Origin: Oceanihabitans sp.
GTDB taxonomy: Bacteria > Bacteroidota > Bacteroidia > Flavobacteriales > Flavobacteriaceae
Assembly: GCA_018067265.1 (NCBI GenBank)
Contig: JAGPUY010000264.1
Span: 1 to 13,069, forward strand
Direction of reading: 5' to 3'
Length of the DNA: 13,069 nt
Shown in pieces: positions 6,775-13,069 of this stretch. Made by a program: the position numbers and the translations under genes. The notes beneath the pieces were generated by a model, which searched no databases, was not told the DNA's origin, and was given only the letters and a program-made list of their open reading frames with translations. Position 1 is the stretch's first letter, and every line of letters begins with the position of its first letter.

Positions 6775-6782
6775 TAGATTTG
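6775..6782 (+). promoter_or_regulatory. -7 element for the hybrid histidine kinase gene
   Basis: TAGATTTG matches the Bacteroidota TAnnTTTG element exactly, 22 bases before the ATG at 6805. No clear TTG box is seen at the -33 distance. Expected start of transcription is near 6787, giving a short 5' UTR of about 18 bases. No Shine-Dalgarno sequence is present. Confidence 0.55.
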
Positions 6783-6804
6783 CAAACCGAACGCTAGTTA
6801 CCCA

Positions 6805-9051
6805 ATGACTATCAACAACCTACAACAAATCGAAGAAGTAAATACACTTCTAAATAATGCCTATTCTGGGCGCACCTCCAACTTACCCGAAAGTATTGCA
6901 TTCACTAAAAAGGCACTTTTTCTAAGCAAAGAAATAGAGAATAAATCCTTAATCGGAAAAAGCTTAAACCAGCTCTCGCTGTTTTATATGATTACAAGTG
7001 ACTTCAAAAAATCCAACCAATATTCACAAGAAGCTATTATTTATTTTGAAGCGATACAGGACGAACGTGGTATTGCAGACGCAAAATACAACATTGGGAG
7101 TGTTCATTATAAAACCGACAATTACCATGAAGGTTTAATCTATTTAAAAGAGGCCCTTCGTATTTATAAGAAATATGATGATTTTGAAAGCCAATCGAAA
7201 GTAGAAAAAGCGATAGGAACCGTTTACGAGTATATTGGTGACCCTGCAAATGCCTTTTCGGCATACAAGTGCGCCGTAAGAAATGCAAGAAAAACAGGAA
7301 ATCTAAATTTAGAATCTAACGTATTTAATAACCTATCTGGTTTATTACTAAAAAGGCAGAAACCTAGTGTTGCCATGAAAATGATAGAGCATGCTATTGT
7401 GTTAAAAAAGCAAACCGGAGACATTAGAGGGCTTGCCTTTGCTATTTATGGTCGCGGAAAAATATTCCTTAATCTAGGTGATTTCAAAAATGCGGAAATA
7501 GACTTTTTAGACGCTATAGACAATCACAATAAAGTGGTTGAAATTATGGGAGCTTGTATGGCTTATAATAAGTTAGGCAAATTACATTACCAATCTAATC
7601 AATTTAAAAAAGCAAAAAAAGCAGTTAAAAGAGGACTCCTATTATCTGGTTCTTATAACATTTTAATGGCAAAAATTAAAGGCTATCATTTGTTATATCG
7701 TATTTTTAAAGATGAAAATAATATTCCTAAATCCTTCGAATATTTAGAATTATACCTCAAAGAAAAAGAGGCTATAATGAACACACAAACACAACAAGTT
7801 ATGGAAAACTATAACTTAATCAATAAAATGAATGTGTTAGAAAGTGAGGCTTTATTGCAAAAAGAACGTCAAAAAGTTATTGAAAAAAAGAATCAAGACG
7901 AACTAGAAGCGGTAAAATTAAAACAAGAGTTTTTATCGGTAATGAGCCATGAGATTAGAACGCCCTTAAACGCTATAACCACTATAATATCTATACTAGA
8001 CGACCAAGTAAGAGATGAAAATAAATCCCTTATTAAAAGTTTACAATTTGCATCCGATAATCTAATTCACATCGTGAATAATGTACTAGATTTCACGAAG
8101 CTAGATTCTAAAAAAACAACTTTAGAAATCGATAGTACGAATCTCTATGAACTATCTAATAAAATTATAGATTTACACCTTAACGTAGCAAAAACGAAAG
8201 GCTTAGGTTTAGTTTTAAATAGTGCTATTCCGAAAGACAGGAATTACCTTTTAGACCAAACCAAACTATCTCAAATACTTAGTAATCTTATAGGAAATGC
8301 TATAAAATTCACGGAAAAAGGCCAAGTATCCTTTAACTTAGAACTAGTCGAAGAAGATCCGCAATTCGATACCATTCAGGTGAGCATCAAAGACACAGGA
8401 GAAGGGATTTCTAAACAAGATATTTCAAAAATATTTCTAAGTTTTTCGCAAATAAAACCAGTAATGACTCGCGAACAAGGCGGAACAGGTTTAGGCTTAG
8501 CTATTGTTAAAAAACTAGTAGAACTGCATAATAGTAACATACAAGTGAAAAGTGAAATGCAAGAAGGTTCCGACTTCTATTTCACACTAAAACTAGAGAG
8601 ATCTTCTAAAGCTGTACTTAAAGAAAAACCTATTTATCGCCAGTTAAAAAACAAAACCGTTCTTTTAGCAGAAGACACTTTAATGAATGCTGTTTTAATT
8701 AAAAAAATTCTTTCCAAATGGGGAGTTACTACAGCGCATGCTGCTAATGGAATAGAAGCCGTTTCTCTTGCAGAAAAGAAAAAGTTTGATTTTATTTTAA
8801 TGGACTTACACATGCCAGAGTTAAATGGTATTGATGCAACTAGAAGGATTAGAACATCTGGAAATTTAAACGAAAAAACACCCGTTTTCGCCATAACAGC
8901 AGATGTGATGACTACTAAAGATAATGAGACTTCACAATTATTTAATAAAGTATTATGGAAGCCTTTGGATATTGACAAGCTATATGCTGCTTTGTCGCAA
9001 GAAACAAGCCCCAACACCAATTCGGGTATTAAATGTCTAGACTCTGCCTAA
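6805..9051 (+). CDS. Cytoplasmic TPR hybrid histidine kinase (TPR-HisKA-HATPase-REC)
   Basis: Hybrid two-component sensor of 748 residues with no signal peptide and no transmembrane segment, so sensing is probably intracellular. The N-terminal region (about 10-330) is tetratricopeptide repeat helices, for example ADAKYNIGSVHYKTDNY near 91 and a similar repeat near 212. A charged coiled coil (about 330-375) leads into HisKA with the phosphoacceptor in MSHEIRTPLN (H382). The ATPase domain has an N box SNLIGNAIKF (493-502), G1 DTGEGIS (530-536) and G2 GGTGLGLA (559-566). The receiver domain (about 618-735) has E623/D624 acidic pocket, phosphoacceptor D667 in LMDLHMPELNG, T698 and K719. All catalytic residues are intact. 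No output domain or cognate response regulator gene is next to it, so it is an orphan that would pass phosphate to an unlinked partner. It has its own promoter. Confidence 0.95.
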   Translation: MTINNLQQIEEVNTLLNNAYSGRTSNLPESIAFTKKALFLSKEIENKSLIGKSLNQLSLFYMITSDFKKSNQYSQEAIIYFEAIQDERGIADAKYNIGSVHYKTDNYHEGLIYLKEALRIYKKYDDFESQSKVEKAIGTVYEYIGDPANAFSAYKCAVRNARKTGNLNLESNVFNNLSGLLLKRQKPSVAMKMIEHAIVLKKQTGDIRGLAFAIYGRGKIFLNLGDFKNAEIDFLDAIDNHNKVVEIMGACMAYNKLGKLHYQSNQFKKAKKAVKRGLLLSGSYNILMAKIKGYHLLYRIFKDENNIPKSFEYLELYLKEKEAIMNTQTQQVMENYNLINKMNVLESEALLQKERQKVIEKKNQDELEAVKLKQEFLSVMSHEIRTPLNAITTIISILDDQVRDENKSLIKSLQFASDNLIHIVNNVLDFTKLDSKKTTLEIDSTNLYELSNKIIDLHLNVAKTKGLGLVLNSAIPKDRNYLLDQTKLSQILSNLIGNAIKFTEKGQVSFNLELVEEDPQFDTIQVSIKDTGEGISKQDISKIFLSFSQIKPVMTREQGGTGLGLAIVKKLVELHNSNIQVKSEMQEGSDFYFTLKLERSSKAVLKEKPIYRQLKNKTVLLAEDTLMNAVLIKKILSKWGVTTAHAANGIEAVSLAEKKKFDFILMDLHMPELNGIDATRRIRTSGNLNEKTPVFAITADVMTTKDNETSQLFNKVLWKPLDIDKLYAALSQETSPNTNSGIKCLDSA

Positions 9052-9132
9052 ACGTTAGTAAGTCAAAAGCATAACGAACTATCTAAGCACAAGACTATTC
9101 TTATATAGAACACCTATCTTTACTTCAAACAA

Positions 9133-9163
9133 TTGCATTTTTTAAACATACAATGAATCTTTG
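9133..9163 (+). promoter_or_regulatory. Probable promoter for the 9250 gene
   Basis: TTG (9133-9135), a 20-base spacer, then AATCTTTG (9156-9163), one mismatch from TAnnTTTG. Expected transcription start near 9168 gives a 5' UTR of about 80 bases that includes the hairpin at 9226-9243. Confidence 0.4.
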
Positions 9164-9225
9164 TTTATTTCGAGAGTCTAAAACGCAAACCGATTAGAAT
9201 CCGTTTACTAACATCCATTAAAACA

Positions 9226-9243
9226 TTTCCGTTTTCACGGAAA
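9226..9243 (+). other. Hairpin immediately upstream of the start codon at 9250
   Basis: Perfect 7-bp inverted repeat, TTTCCGT (9226-9232) and ACGGAAA (9237-9243), with loop TTTC, ending 6 bases before the ATG. No T-run follows, so it is not a terminator. It may lower or gate translation initiation; this is inferred from position only. Confidence 0.45.
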
Positions 9244-9249
9244 GAAAAC

Positions 9250-10227
9250 ATGAAAAAAGGTTTAAAAACAATACTTGTATCTATTGGAATACTAATACTG
9301 TGTTCCGTAATTTTTTTCTTTTGGGCTTCTGCATCCACAGTACCAGAAAGCGAATACCAAAAATTAGAGGTCAATTCTTTTAAAGCCATTACAGATACCG
9401 ATTCTATTTATAGTATCGTTACCTATAACATTGGTTATTTGAGTGGTATGACCAATAATCTTGCCGTTGAAAAATCGAAAACGCTATTCGATACTAATTT
9501 AAAAAAAGTATTAAAAGAATTTAAAAGCGTTAATCCAGATATTATTGCTTTTCAGGAAATTGATTATGACGCATCCAGATCGTATCACATAAATCAGCAT
9601 AACGAAATAGCAAGCTTGGGTTATACCTATGAAGCCGAAACGGTAAACTGGGACGAAACCTATGTTCCTTTTCCATATTGGCCGCCTGCGATGCACTTTG
9701 GGAAAGTACTTTCTGGGCAATCCATATTGAGTAAATACCAAATAAATAGCCAAGAGCGCATTGTATTAGAACGCGTAAAAACGAGTCCGTTTTATCGCGA
9801 TGCTTTTTATATAGACCGTTTGGCACAAGTAGTAAAAGTACAAATAGAAGATCAAGAAGTGGTTATTATTAATGTACACTTAGAAGCATTTGATACACAA
9901 ACACGCGTAAACCAATTTCAGGCGGTTCTAGATTTATTTCATACCTACGCAGCCACAAATCCTACTATTCTATTGGGCGATTTTAATAGTGATGCCAATG
10001 ACGAAAACGCAGTGATTCAAAATATACTACAAGAAAAAAGTATTGGAAATGCAGCGTTTACCAATACCGATTATGCATTTACTTATAACTCCGAAACCCC
10101 AGATGTACGTATCGATTATATTTTTTATACCAAAAACACCATCCATTATGTAGACGGAAACGTATTACAGCAATTGGAACAAGCATCTGACCATTTACCT
10201 GTAGCCATGCGATTTAAATTAAAGTAA
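9250..10227 (+). CDS. Endonuclease/exonuclease/phosphatase family protein, N-terminally anchored or exported
   Basis: Metal-dependent phosphodiesterase fold (DNase I/AP endonuclease/sphingomyelinase superfamily), 325 residues. A single hydrophobic segment (about 7-28) after MKKGLK acts as signal anchor or signal peptide, placing the catalytic domain outside the cytoplasm. Motifs in order: TYNIGY (58-63, N60), FQEID (101-105, metal-binding E103), NVHLEAF (208-214, H210), LLGDFNSD (241-248, D244 and N246), RIDYIFY near 292 and ASDHLPV (312-318, D314 and H315 as the catalytic pair). The active site looks complete. An extracytoplasmic location favours a nutritional or envelope role (extracellular nucleic acid or phosphodiester lipid) over DNA repair; the substrate cannot be told from sequence. 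The ATG is followed by a typical MKK start and preceded by a hairpin. No terminator was recognised between this gene and the kinase upstream, although it has its own candidate promoter. Confidence 0.9.
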   Translation: MKKGLKTILVSIGILILCSVIFFFWASASTVPESEYQKLEVNSFKAITDTDSIYSIVTYNIGYLSGMTNNLAVEKSKTLFDTNLKKVLKEFKSVNPDIIAFQEIDYDASRSYHINQHNEIASLGYTYEAETVNWDETYVPFPYWPPAMHFGKVLSGQSILSKYQINSQERIVLERVKTSPFYRDAFYIDRLAQVVKVQIEDQEVVIINVHLEAFDTQTRVNQFQAVLDLFHTYAATNPTILLGDFNSDANDENAVIQNILQEKSIGNAAFTNTDYAFTYNSETPDVRIDYIFYTKNTIHYVDGNVLQQLEQASDHLPVAMRFKLK

Positions 10228-10268
10228 AACACGTAAAAACACCTATAGTTATTTTAATTAAAAACCAT

Positions 10269-10276
10269 TAAGTTTG
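10269..10276 (+). promoter_or_regulatory. -7 element for the T9SS protein gene at 10358
   Basis: TAAGTTTG matches TAnnTTTG exactly and lies 81 bases before the ATG. No clear -33 TTG is visible. A small inverted repeat, GTGGT (10281-10285) with ACCAC (10292-10296), sits at the start of the expected transcript. Confidence 0.5.
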
Positions 10277-10357
10277 CAGCGTGGTAGCAAAACCACTTCC
10301 CTCCTAAGCATTAGTAAACTATAAACCCTATTAATAAACCCCAAATAAAATACCATT

Positions 10358-11197
10358 ATGAAAAAAAACTACATTTTAAATCTATTGACAATTAGTCTTT
10401 TATTCTTAGGAGTTACAAGCATTTTTGCGCAATCTACTGAGGATTTCGAAGGTGAAGGCGTAGCGTCTACATCATTTTCGGATAACGGACAAACATTTAC
10501 CGTAACAACGCCAGCAACTGGAGAAACCTATGACATCTTTAATTGTGGAGGTTGTGGTTGGAATGGTTCAGCAACAGATGCACAATTCATCGAAAACACA
10601 GGAGGAAATAATGGTGCTATGAATGGTACTAGCTTCACCATTTCTACAGGAGGTGCCGAAATTGGCGTAACTTCTTTATACCTATTTTGTTCTACAAATA
10701 GTCTTGGTACGCATTCTGGAGCCTTAACAATAACAGGTTATAAAGCCGGCGTTATGCAATATACCTTTACAAAAACTTCTGGATTTTCAAATGTTGCAAC
10801 TTTAACTCCTTTTAACGGATTTACTTTTATCAATTTTGCGACAGAAGGTGGTGTTAATAACACTCAAAAAAGAATCGACCAATTGGTAATTACAGGTACT
10901 GGTGACTTAGATTATATGGCGTTGGATGCATTTTCATGGGCACCAGAAAACACACTATCTGTAGACAACAGCATATTGGCATCTCAAATTCAAGTGTACC
11001 CAAACCCATCTTCAAAATCTATAAAAATCTCGGACTTAAATACCGAAACGACGTATTCTATTTATGATATTCTTGGAAACAAAATAACACAAGGAAGCGC
11101 AACTAAAAATACAGAGATTGGTATTCAAAACTTTGCTAACGGATTATACTTTCTTCATTTTGAAAATGGTATTGTCAAAAAATTCATAAAAAAATAA
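10358..11197 (+). CDS. Secreted protein with type IX secretion (type A) sorting domain
   Basis: A 279-residue exported protein. The signal peptide MKKNYILNLLTISLLFLGVT continues to SIFAQ with cleavage likely around residue 25. The body (about 26-200) is Gly/Thr/Ser-rich and predicted beta-sandwich-like, ending in TGDLDYMALDAFSW, a pattern seen in secreted Bacteroidota jelly-roll modules. The C-terminal domain (about 203-279) has IQVYPNPSSKSIKI, YSIYDILGNKI and FANGLYFLHF, ending in FIKK; this is the T9SS type A signal that directs outer-membrane translocation and is then removed. Three Cys in the body (C63, C66 in NCGGCGW, and C111) are unusual for this class and may form a disulfide. No enzyme motif is recognised; adhesive or carbohydrate-binding roles are possible. 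It has its own promoter and terminator. Confidence 0.9.
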   Translation: MKKNYILNLLTISLLFLGVTSIFAQSTEDFEGEGVASTSFSDNGQTFTVTTPATGETYDIFNCGGCGWNGSATDAQFIENTGGNNGAMNGTSFTISTGGAEIGVTSLYLFCSTNSLGTHSGALTITGYKAGVMQYTFTKTSGFSNVATLTPFNGFTFINFATEGGVNNTQKRIDQLVITGTGDLDYMALDAFSWAPENTLSVDNSILASQIQVYPNPSSKSIKISDLNTETTYSIYDILGNKITQGSATKNTEIGIQNFANGLYFLHFENGIVKKFIKK

Positions 11198-11225
11198 GCA
11201 GTAAAACATCCAGTACATTTACTAT

Positions 11226-11255
11226 AAAAAAGCCTCCTTTTAAGGGGCTTTTTTT
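11226..11255 (+). terminator. Intrinsic terminator after the first T9SS protein gene
   Basis: AAAAAAGCCTCCTT (11226-11239) pairs with AAGGGGCTTTTTT (11242-11254) with one bulged T. The T-run spans 11249-11255. It lies 28 bases after the stop codon. Confidence 0.85.
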
Positions 11256-11310
11256 ATGCCTTATATTTTCCCATTATGGGAAACCGTAAAAGGAAACAAA
11301 CAGACTATTG

Positions 11311-11318
11311 TACCTTTG
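11311..11318 (+). promoter_or_regulatory. -7 element for the lipoprotein gene
   Basis: TACCTTTG matches TAnnTTTG exactly, 51 bases before the chosen ATG at 11369. It lies inside what would be the coding sequence if the more distant ATG at 11276 were used, which argues for the downstream start. Confidence 0.6.
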
Positions 11319-11368
11319 GCTTCTTAAAAAAAAGACCTAAAATTAGGCAGAATCTAAATCTATACTAC

Positions 11369-11722
11369 ATGAAAAAAATTATTTTATCCTTTGCCATTAT
11401 CACATTATTTGCATCTTGCAGAACCAGTTTACATGTTGGTGGTTACAACCAATTAAACCAAACCCAAACGGTATTATCCAGTTCCAACTTTAATGTACTT
11501 GGTAGTTTTACCGGAACCGCTACAACAAAAATAAAAACAGGTAATATTACGAACAAAGAAGGTATTATTGCGCAAGCCAAAGCAAAATTATTAGAAAACG
11601 CGAAAGCTGCAGGTGTAGAATTAACTGGAAGCAGAACTTTAGTTAATGTAACTATTGATATCATTGAAACTAAAAAAAGAATCAATGCAACCATGTCTGC
11701 CGAAATTATAGAGTTTAAATAG
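11369..11722 (+). CDS. Small lipoprotein, possibly DUF6567-like
   Basis: A 117-residue predicted lipoprotein. The signal MKKIILSFAIITLFASC ends in a lipobox (LFAS-C) with lipidated C17. Residues after the Cys (RTSLHVGG) lack the acidic surface-export signal of Bacteroidota, so a periplasm-facing location is more likely. The mature part is a small alpha/beta domain: strands around SSNFNVLGSFTG and the helix IIAQAKAKLLENAKAAG, followed by LVNVTIDIIETKK. It resembles small Bacteroidota lipoproteins annotated DUF6567, which I recall only tentatively. The frame is open further upstream to ATG 11276, but that extension is basic, buries the signal peptide and contains the promoter element at 11311-11318, so 11369 is preferred. 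It is monocistronic, with its own terminator. Confidence 0.85.
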   Translation: MKKIILSFAIITLFASCRTSLHVGGYNQLNQTQTVLSSSNFNVLGSFTGTATTKIKTGNITNKEGIIAQAKAKLLENAKAAGVELTGSRTLVNVTIDIIETKKRINATMSAEIIEFK

Positions 11723-11744
11723 TATATCTATTTTACCTAAAGAT

Positions 11745-11770
11745 AAAACCACCTTTTGGGTGGTTTTTTT
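11745..11770 (+). terminator. Intrinsic terminator after the lipoprotein gene
   Basis: AAAACCACC (11745-11753) and GGTGGTTTT (11759-11767) form a perfect 9-bp stem with a 5-base loop, followed by T to 11770 (seven T from 11764). It begins 22 bases after the stop codon. Confidence 0.9.
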
Positions 11771-11869
11771 ATACGTCATATTTACCATAACAAAACCCCA
11801 TAAACCCTAACAAACCTAAAACCGTCAACGTACTATACCTTTATTAATTTAAGAGACAGAATTAGTAAG

Positions 11870-11959
11870 ATGAAGTATATAACACGTTGGCAACAAGCTA
11901 AAAATAACCGCCATAAATTTAAAGGAGGTGCAAGAATCATAGGTATTACTTTGGGATAG
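11870..11959 (+). CDS. Possible 29-codon basic ORF in the 342-base gap 11771-12112
   Basis: The gap before the last gene holds one short ORF, beginning MKYITRWQQAKNNRHKFKGG and ending TLG. It is strongly basic with no known domain. A near -7 element TACCTTTA (11836-11843, last base off) lies 26 bases upstream. The stop overlaps a small imperfect hairpin (TTTGGG with CCCACAAA, 11950-11969) that has no T-run. The segment CGTTGGCAACAAGC (11885-11898) looks like the kind of short dispersed sequence found between genes, but a second copy is not present here. The ORF contains AAAGGAGGTG (11922-11931), a perfect Shine-Dalgarno-like string with no start codon at proper distance. It may be a real small gene, a mobile-element remnant or chance. 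The rest of the gap (11960-12083) shows nothing I recognise. Confidence 0.25.
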   Translation: MKYITRWQQAKNNRHKFKGGARIIGITLG

Positions 11960-12083
11960 TGCCCACAAACAAATCAAGTGCATAAATTAGTGATCCATTA
12001 CCTATAATTTAATACTAATGTTATTAAATAGTTAAAACACTATTTCATAGATAATACGGAAGCTACCTACATTAATTTCTTTA

Positions 12084-12091
12084 TATATTCG
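12084..12091 (+). promoter_or_regulatory. Weak -7-like element for the last gene
   Basis: TATATTCG differs from TAnnTTTG at one base and lies 21 bases before the ATG at 12113, a spacing similar to that of the kinase gene. No -33 box is evident. Confidence 0.3.
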
Positions 12092-12112
12092 CAGCTCACT
12101 AATAAAAAAATT

Positions 12113-13063
12113 ATGAAAAAAATTTACTTTTTACTTTTAACAATTTTAATGACATCCTTTACTTTTGGACAAGTGCTAACTGAAAATTTTGATTACGGTA
12201 CTACAGCCGGAGATTTAACTACTGCAAGTGGTGGAGCATGGGTTCAACACTCAGGTTCTACAGCTCCAGTTGCTTATGTTGCAGCACCTACTAGTTTAAC
12301 TATGACTAGCTACCCTGCATCTGGAGTTGGTGGGCACGCAACGTATTCTGGGACTTCTCAAGATGTAAATAGAACTTTTGCAGCAATTTCAACTGGAACT
12401 GTCTATGCAAGTGCACTTGTAAACTTAAGTGCTGTGGGTTCTGGAAACTACTTTATGCATTTAAACACTGGTGGTTTTAGATCAAGAGTTGGTGCAAAAG
12501 ATGATGGAAACGGAGATATCCTTTTTGGTATTGGAGCAAGTAGTTCTACATTAACGTACGGAACAACTCCTTACAGTTTAAATACCACATACTTATTAGT
12601 ATTCTCTTATGAGATTGCTACTGGAGTTTCTAAATTACACGTACTTTCTGCTGTAACAACTACGGAACCAGGAACACCAGAAGCTACAAATACAGGAAGC
12701 ACAGGAACAGCAATTAATGCTATTGCTTTCCGTCAATCTAGTAACATTCCTGCTGTAGCAATAGACGGTATTCGTGTTGGGACTAGTTGGAGTGAAATTC
12801 TAGTTTCTACGCTATCTGTAGATTCTTTAGAAGCAACTAATTTCTCCATTTTTCCTAACCCAACAAATACTGGGTTTGTAAACATTACAACAACTACTGA
12901 CGCTCCTGTTAATGTTAGAGTATATGATATTACTGGAAAAAAAGTAATTTCTGAAACATTAAGTAATAAAACTTTAAATGTTTCTAATCTTAAACCAGGT
13001 ATTTATAGTTTAATATTAAATCAAAACAAAACTACGGTTACTAAAAAAATAGTAATCAAGTAA
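12113..13063 (+). CDS. Secreted protein with type IX secretion (type A) sorting domain
   Basis: A 316-residue exported protein, complete within the window. Signal peptide MKKIYFLLLTILMTSFTFGQ, cleavage near residue 20. The body (about 21-235) is Gly/Ser/Thr-rich and begins TENFDYGTTAGDL, a start seen in many secreted Bacteroidota proteins. It continues with beta-rich segments (VYASALVNLSA, GNYFMHLN, YLLVFSYEI) and ends AIDGIRVGTSWSEI, a pattern resembling LamG/concanavalin-like modules in this phylum. The C-terminal sorting domain (about 240-316) contains FSIFPNP, VNVRVYDITGKKV and LKPGIYSLIL and ends VTKKIVIK. Unlike the gene at 10358 it contains no Cys. No catalytic motif is recognised; an adhesin or binding role is possible. 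It is separated from the lipoprotein gene by a terminator, so it is a separate unit. Confidence 0.9.
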   Translation: MKKIYFLLLTILMTSFTFGQVLTENFDYGTTAGDLTTASGGAWVQHSGSTAPVAYVAAPTSLTMTSYPASGVGGHATYSGTSQDVNRTFAAISTGTVYASALVNLSAVGSGNYFMHLNTGGFRSRVGAKDDGNGDILFGIGASSSTLTYGTTPYSLNTTYLLVFSYEIATGVSKLHVLSAVTTTEPGTPEATNTGSTGTAINAIAFRQSSNIPAVAIDGIRVGTSWSEILVSTLSVDSLEATNFSIFPNPTNTGFVNITTTTDAPVNVRVYDITGKKVISETLSNKTLNVSNLKPGIYSLILNQNKTTVTKKIVIK

Positions 13064-13069
13064 TTTTTA

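Noticed and set aside
11276..11368. Upstream start for the lipoprotein gene (31 extra residues)
   Set aside because: It would bury the signal peptide and lipobox and overlaps the -7 element at 11311-11318.
11922..11931. AAAGGAGGTG as a ribosome binding site
   Set aside because: No ATG, GTG or TTG follows at a usable distance, and Bacteroidota genes here do not use Shine-Dalgarno sequences.

Overview
The window looks like chromosome from a member of the Flavobacteriaceae (Bacteroidota). The DNA is AT-rich. Several genes are preceded by the TAnnTTTG -7 element of Bacteroidota sigma factors and lack a Shine-Dalgarno sequence. Two proteins carry type IX secretion (T9SS) C-terminal sorting domains. 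The protein set (YitT family, biotin-dependent pyruvate carboxylase, TPR hybrid histidine kinase) fits. The species cannot be named from the sequence.

Layout. 2-565 (+): 3' part of a tRNA-dihydrouridine synthase cut by the window edge. 654-1511 (-): YitT-family membrane protein, convergent with it. 1512-1853 (-): the yitT leader, the most unusual part of the window. It contains a promoter, a 20-codon ORF, an intrinsic terminator, a 31-codon ORF and a second intrinsic terminator that ends about 12 bases before the yitT start codon. Each ORF ends on a segment that can pair with the 5' arm of the following terminator, so the region reads as two tandem translation-coupled attenuators. 2066-6604 (+): a gene of unknown function with kinase-like motifs, then pyruvate carboxylase 24 bases downstream, closed by a terminator. 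6805-9051 (+): soluble TPR hybrid histidine kinase. 9250-10227 (+): membrane-anchored or exported endonuclease/exonuclease/phosphatase-fold protein. 10358-13063 (+): three cell-envelope genes, namely a T9SS cargo protein, a small lipoprotein and a second T9SS cargo protein, mostly as separate transcription units with their own promoters and terminators.

How the genes relate. The only convincing multi-gene unit is the unknown gene plus pyc (anaplerotic pyruvate to oxaloacetate). The remainder are housekeeping or envelope genes in single units. No IS element, CRISPR array, tRNA or rRNA was seen. The 342-base gap at 11771-12112 holds a possible 29-codon ORF but no recognisable larger gene.

Main result: the tandem leader-ORF/terminator array in front of yitT. 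Leader ORFs, terminators, promoter and possible antiterminators are directly visible. That they work as attenuators, and what they sense, is inference.
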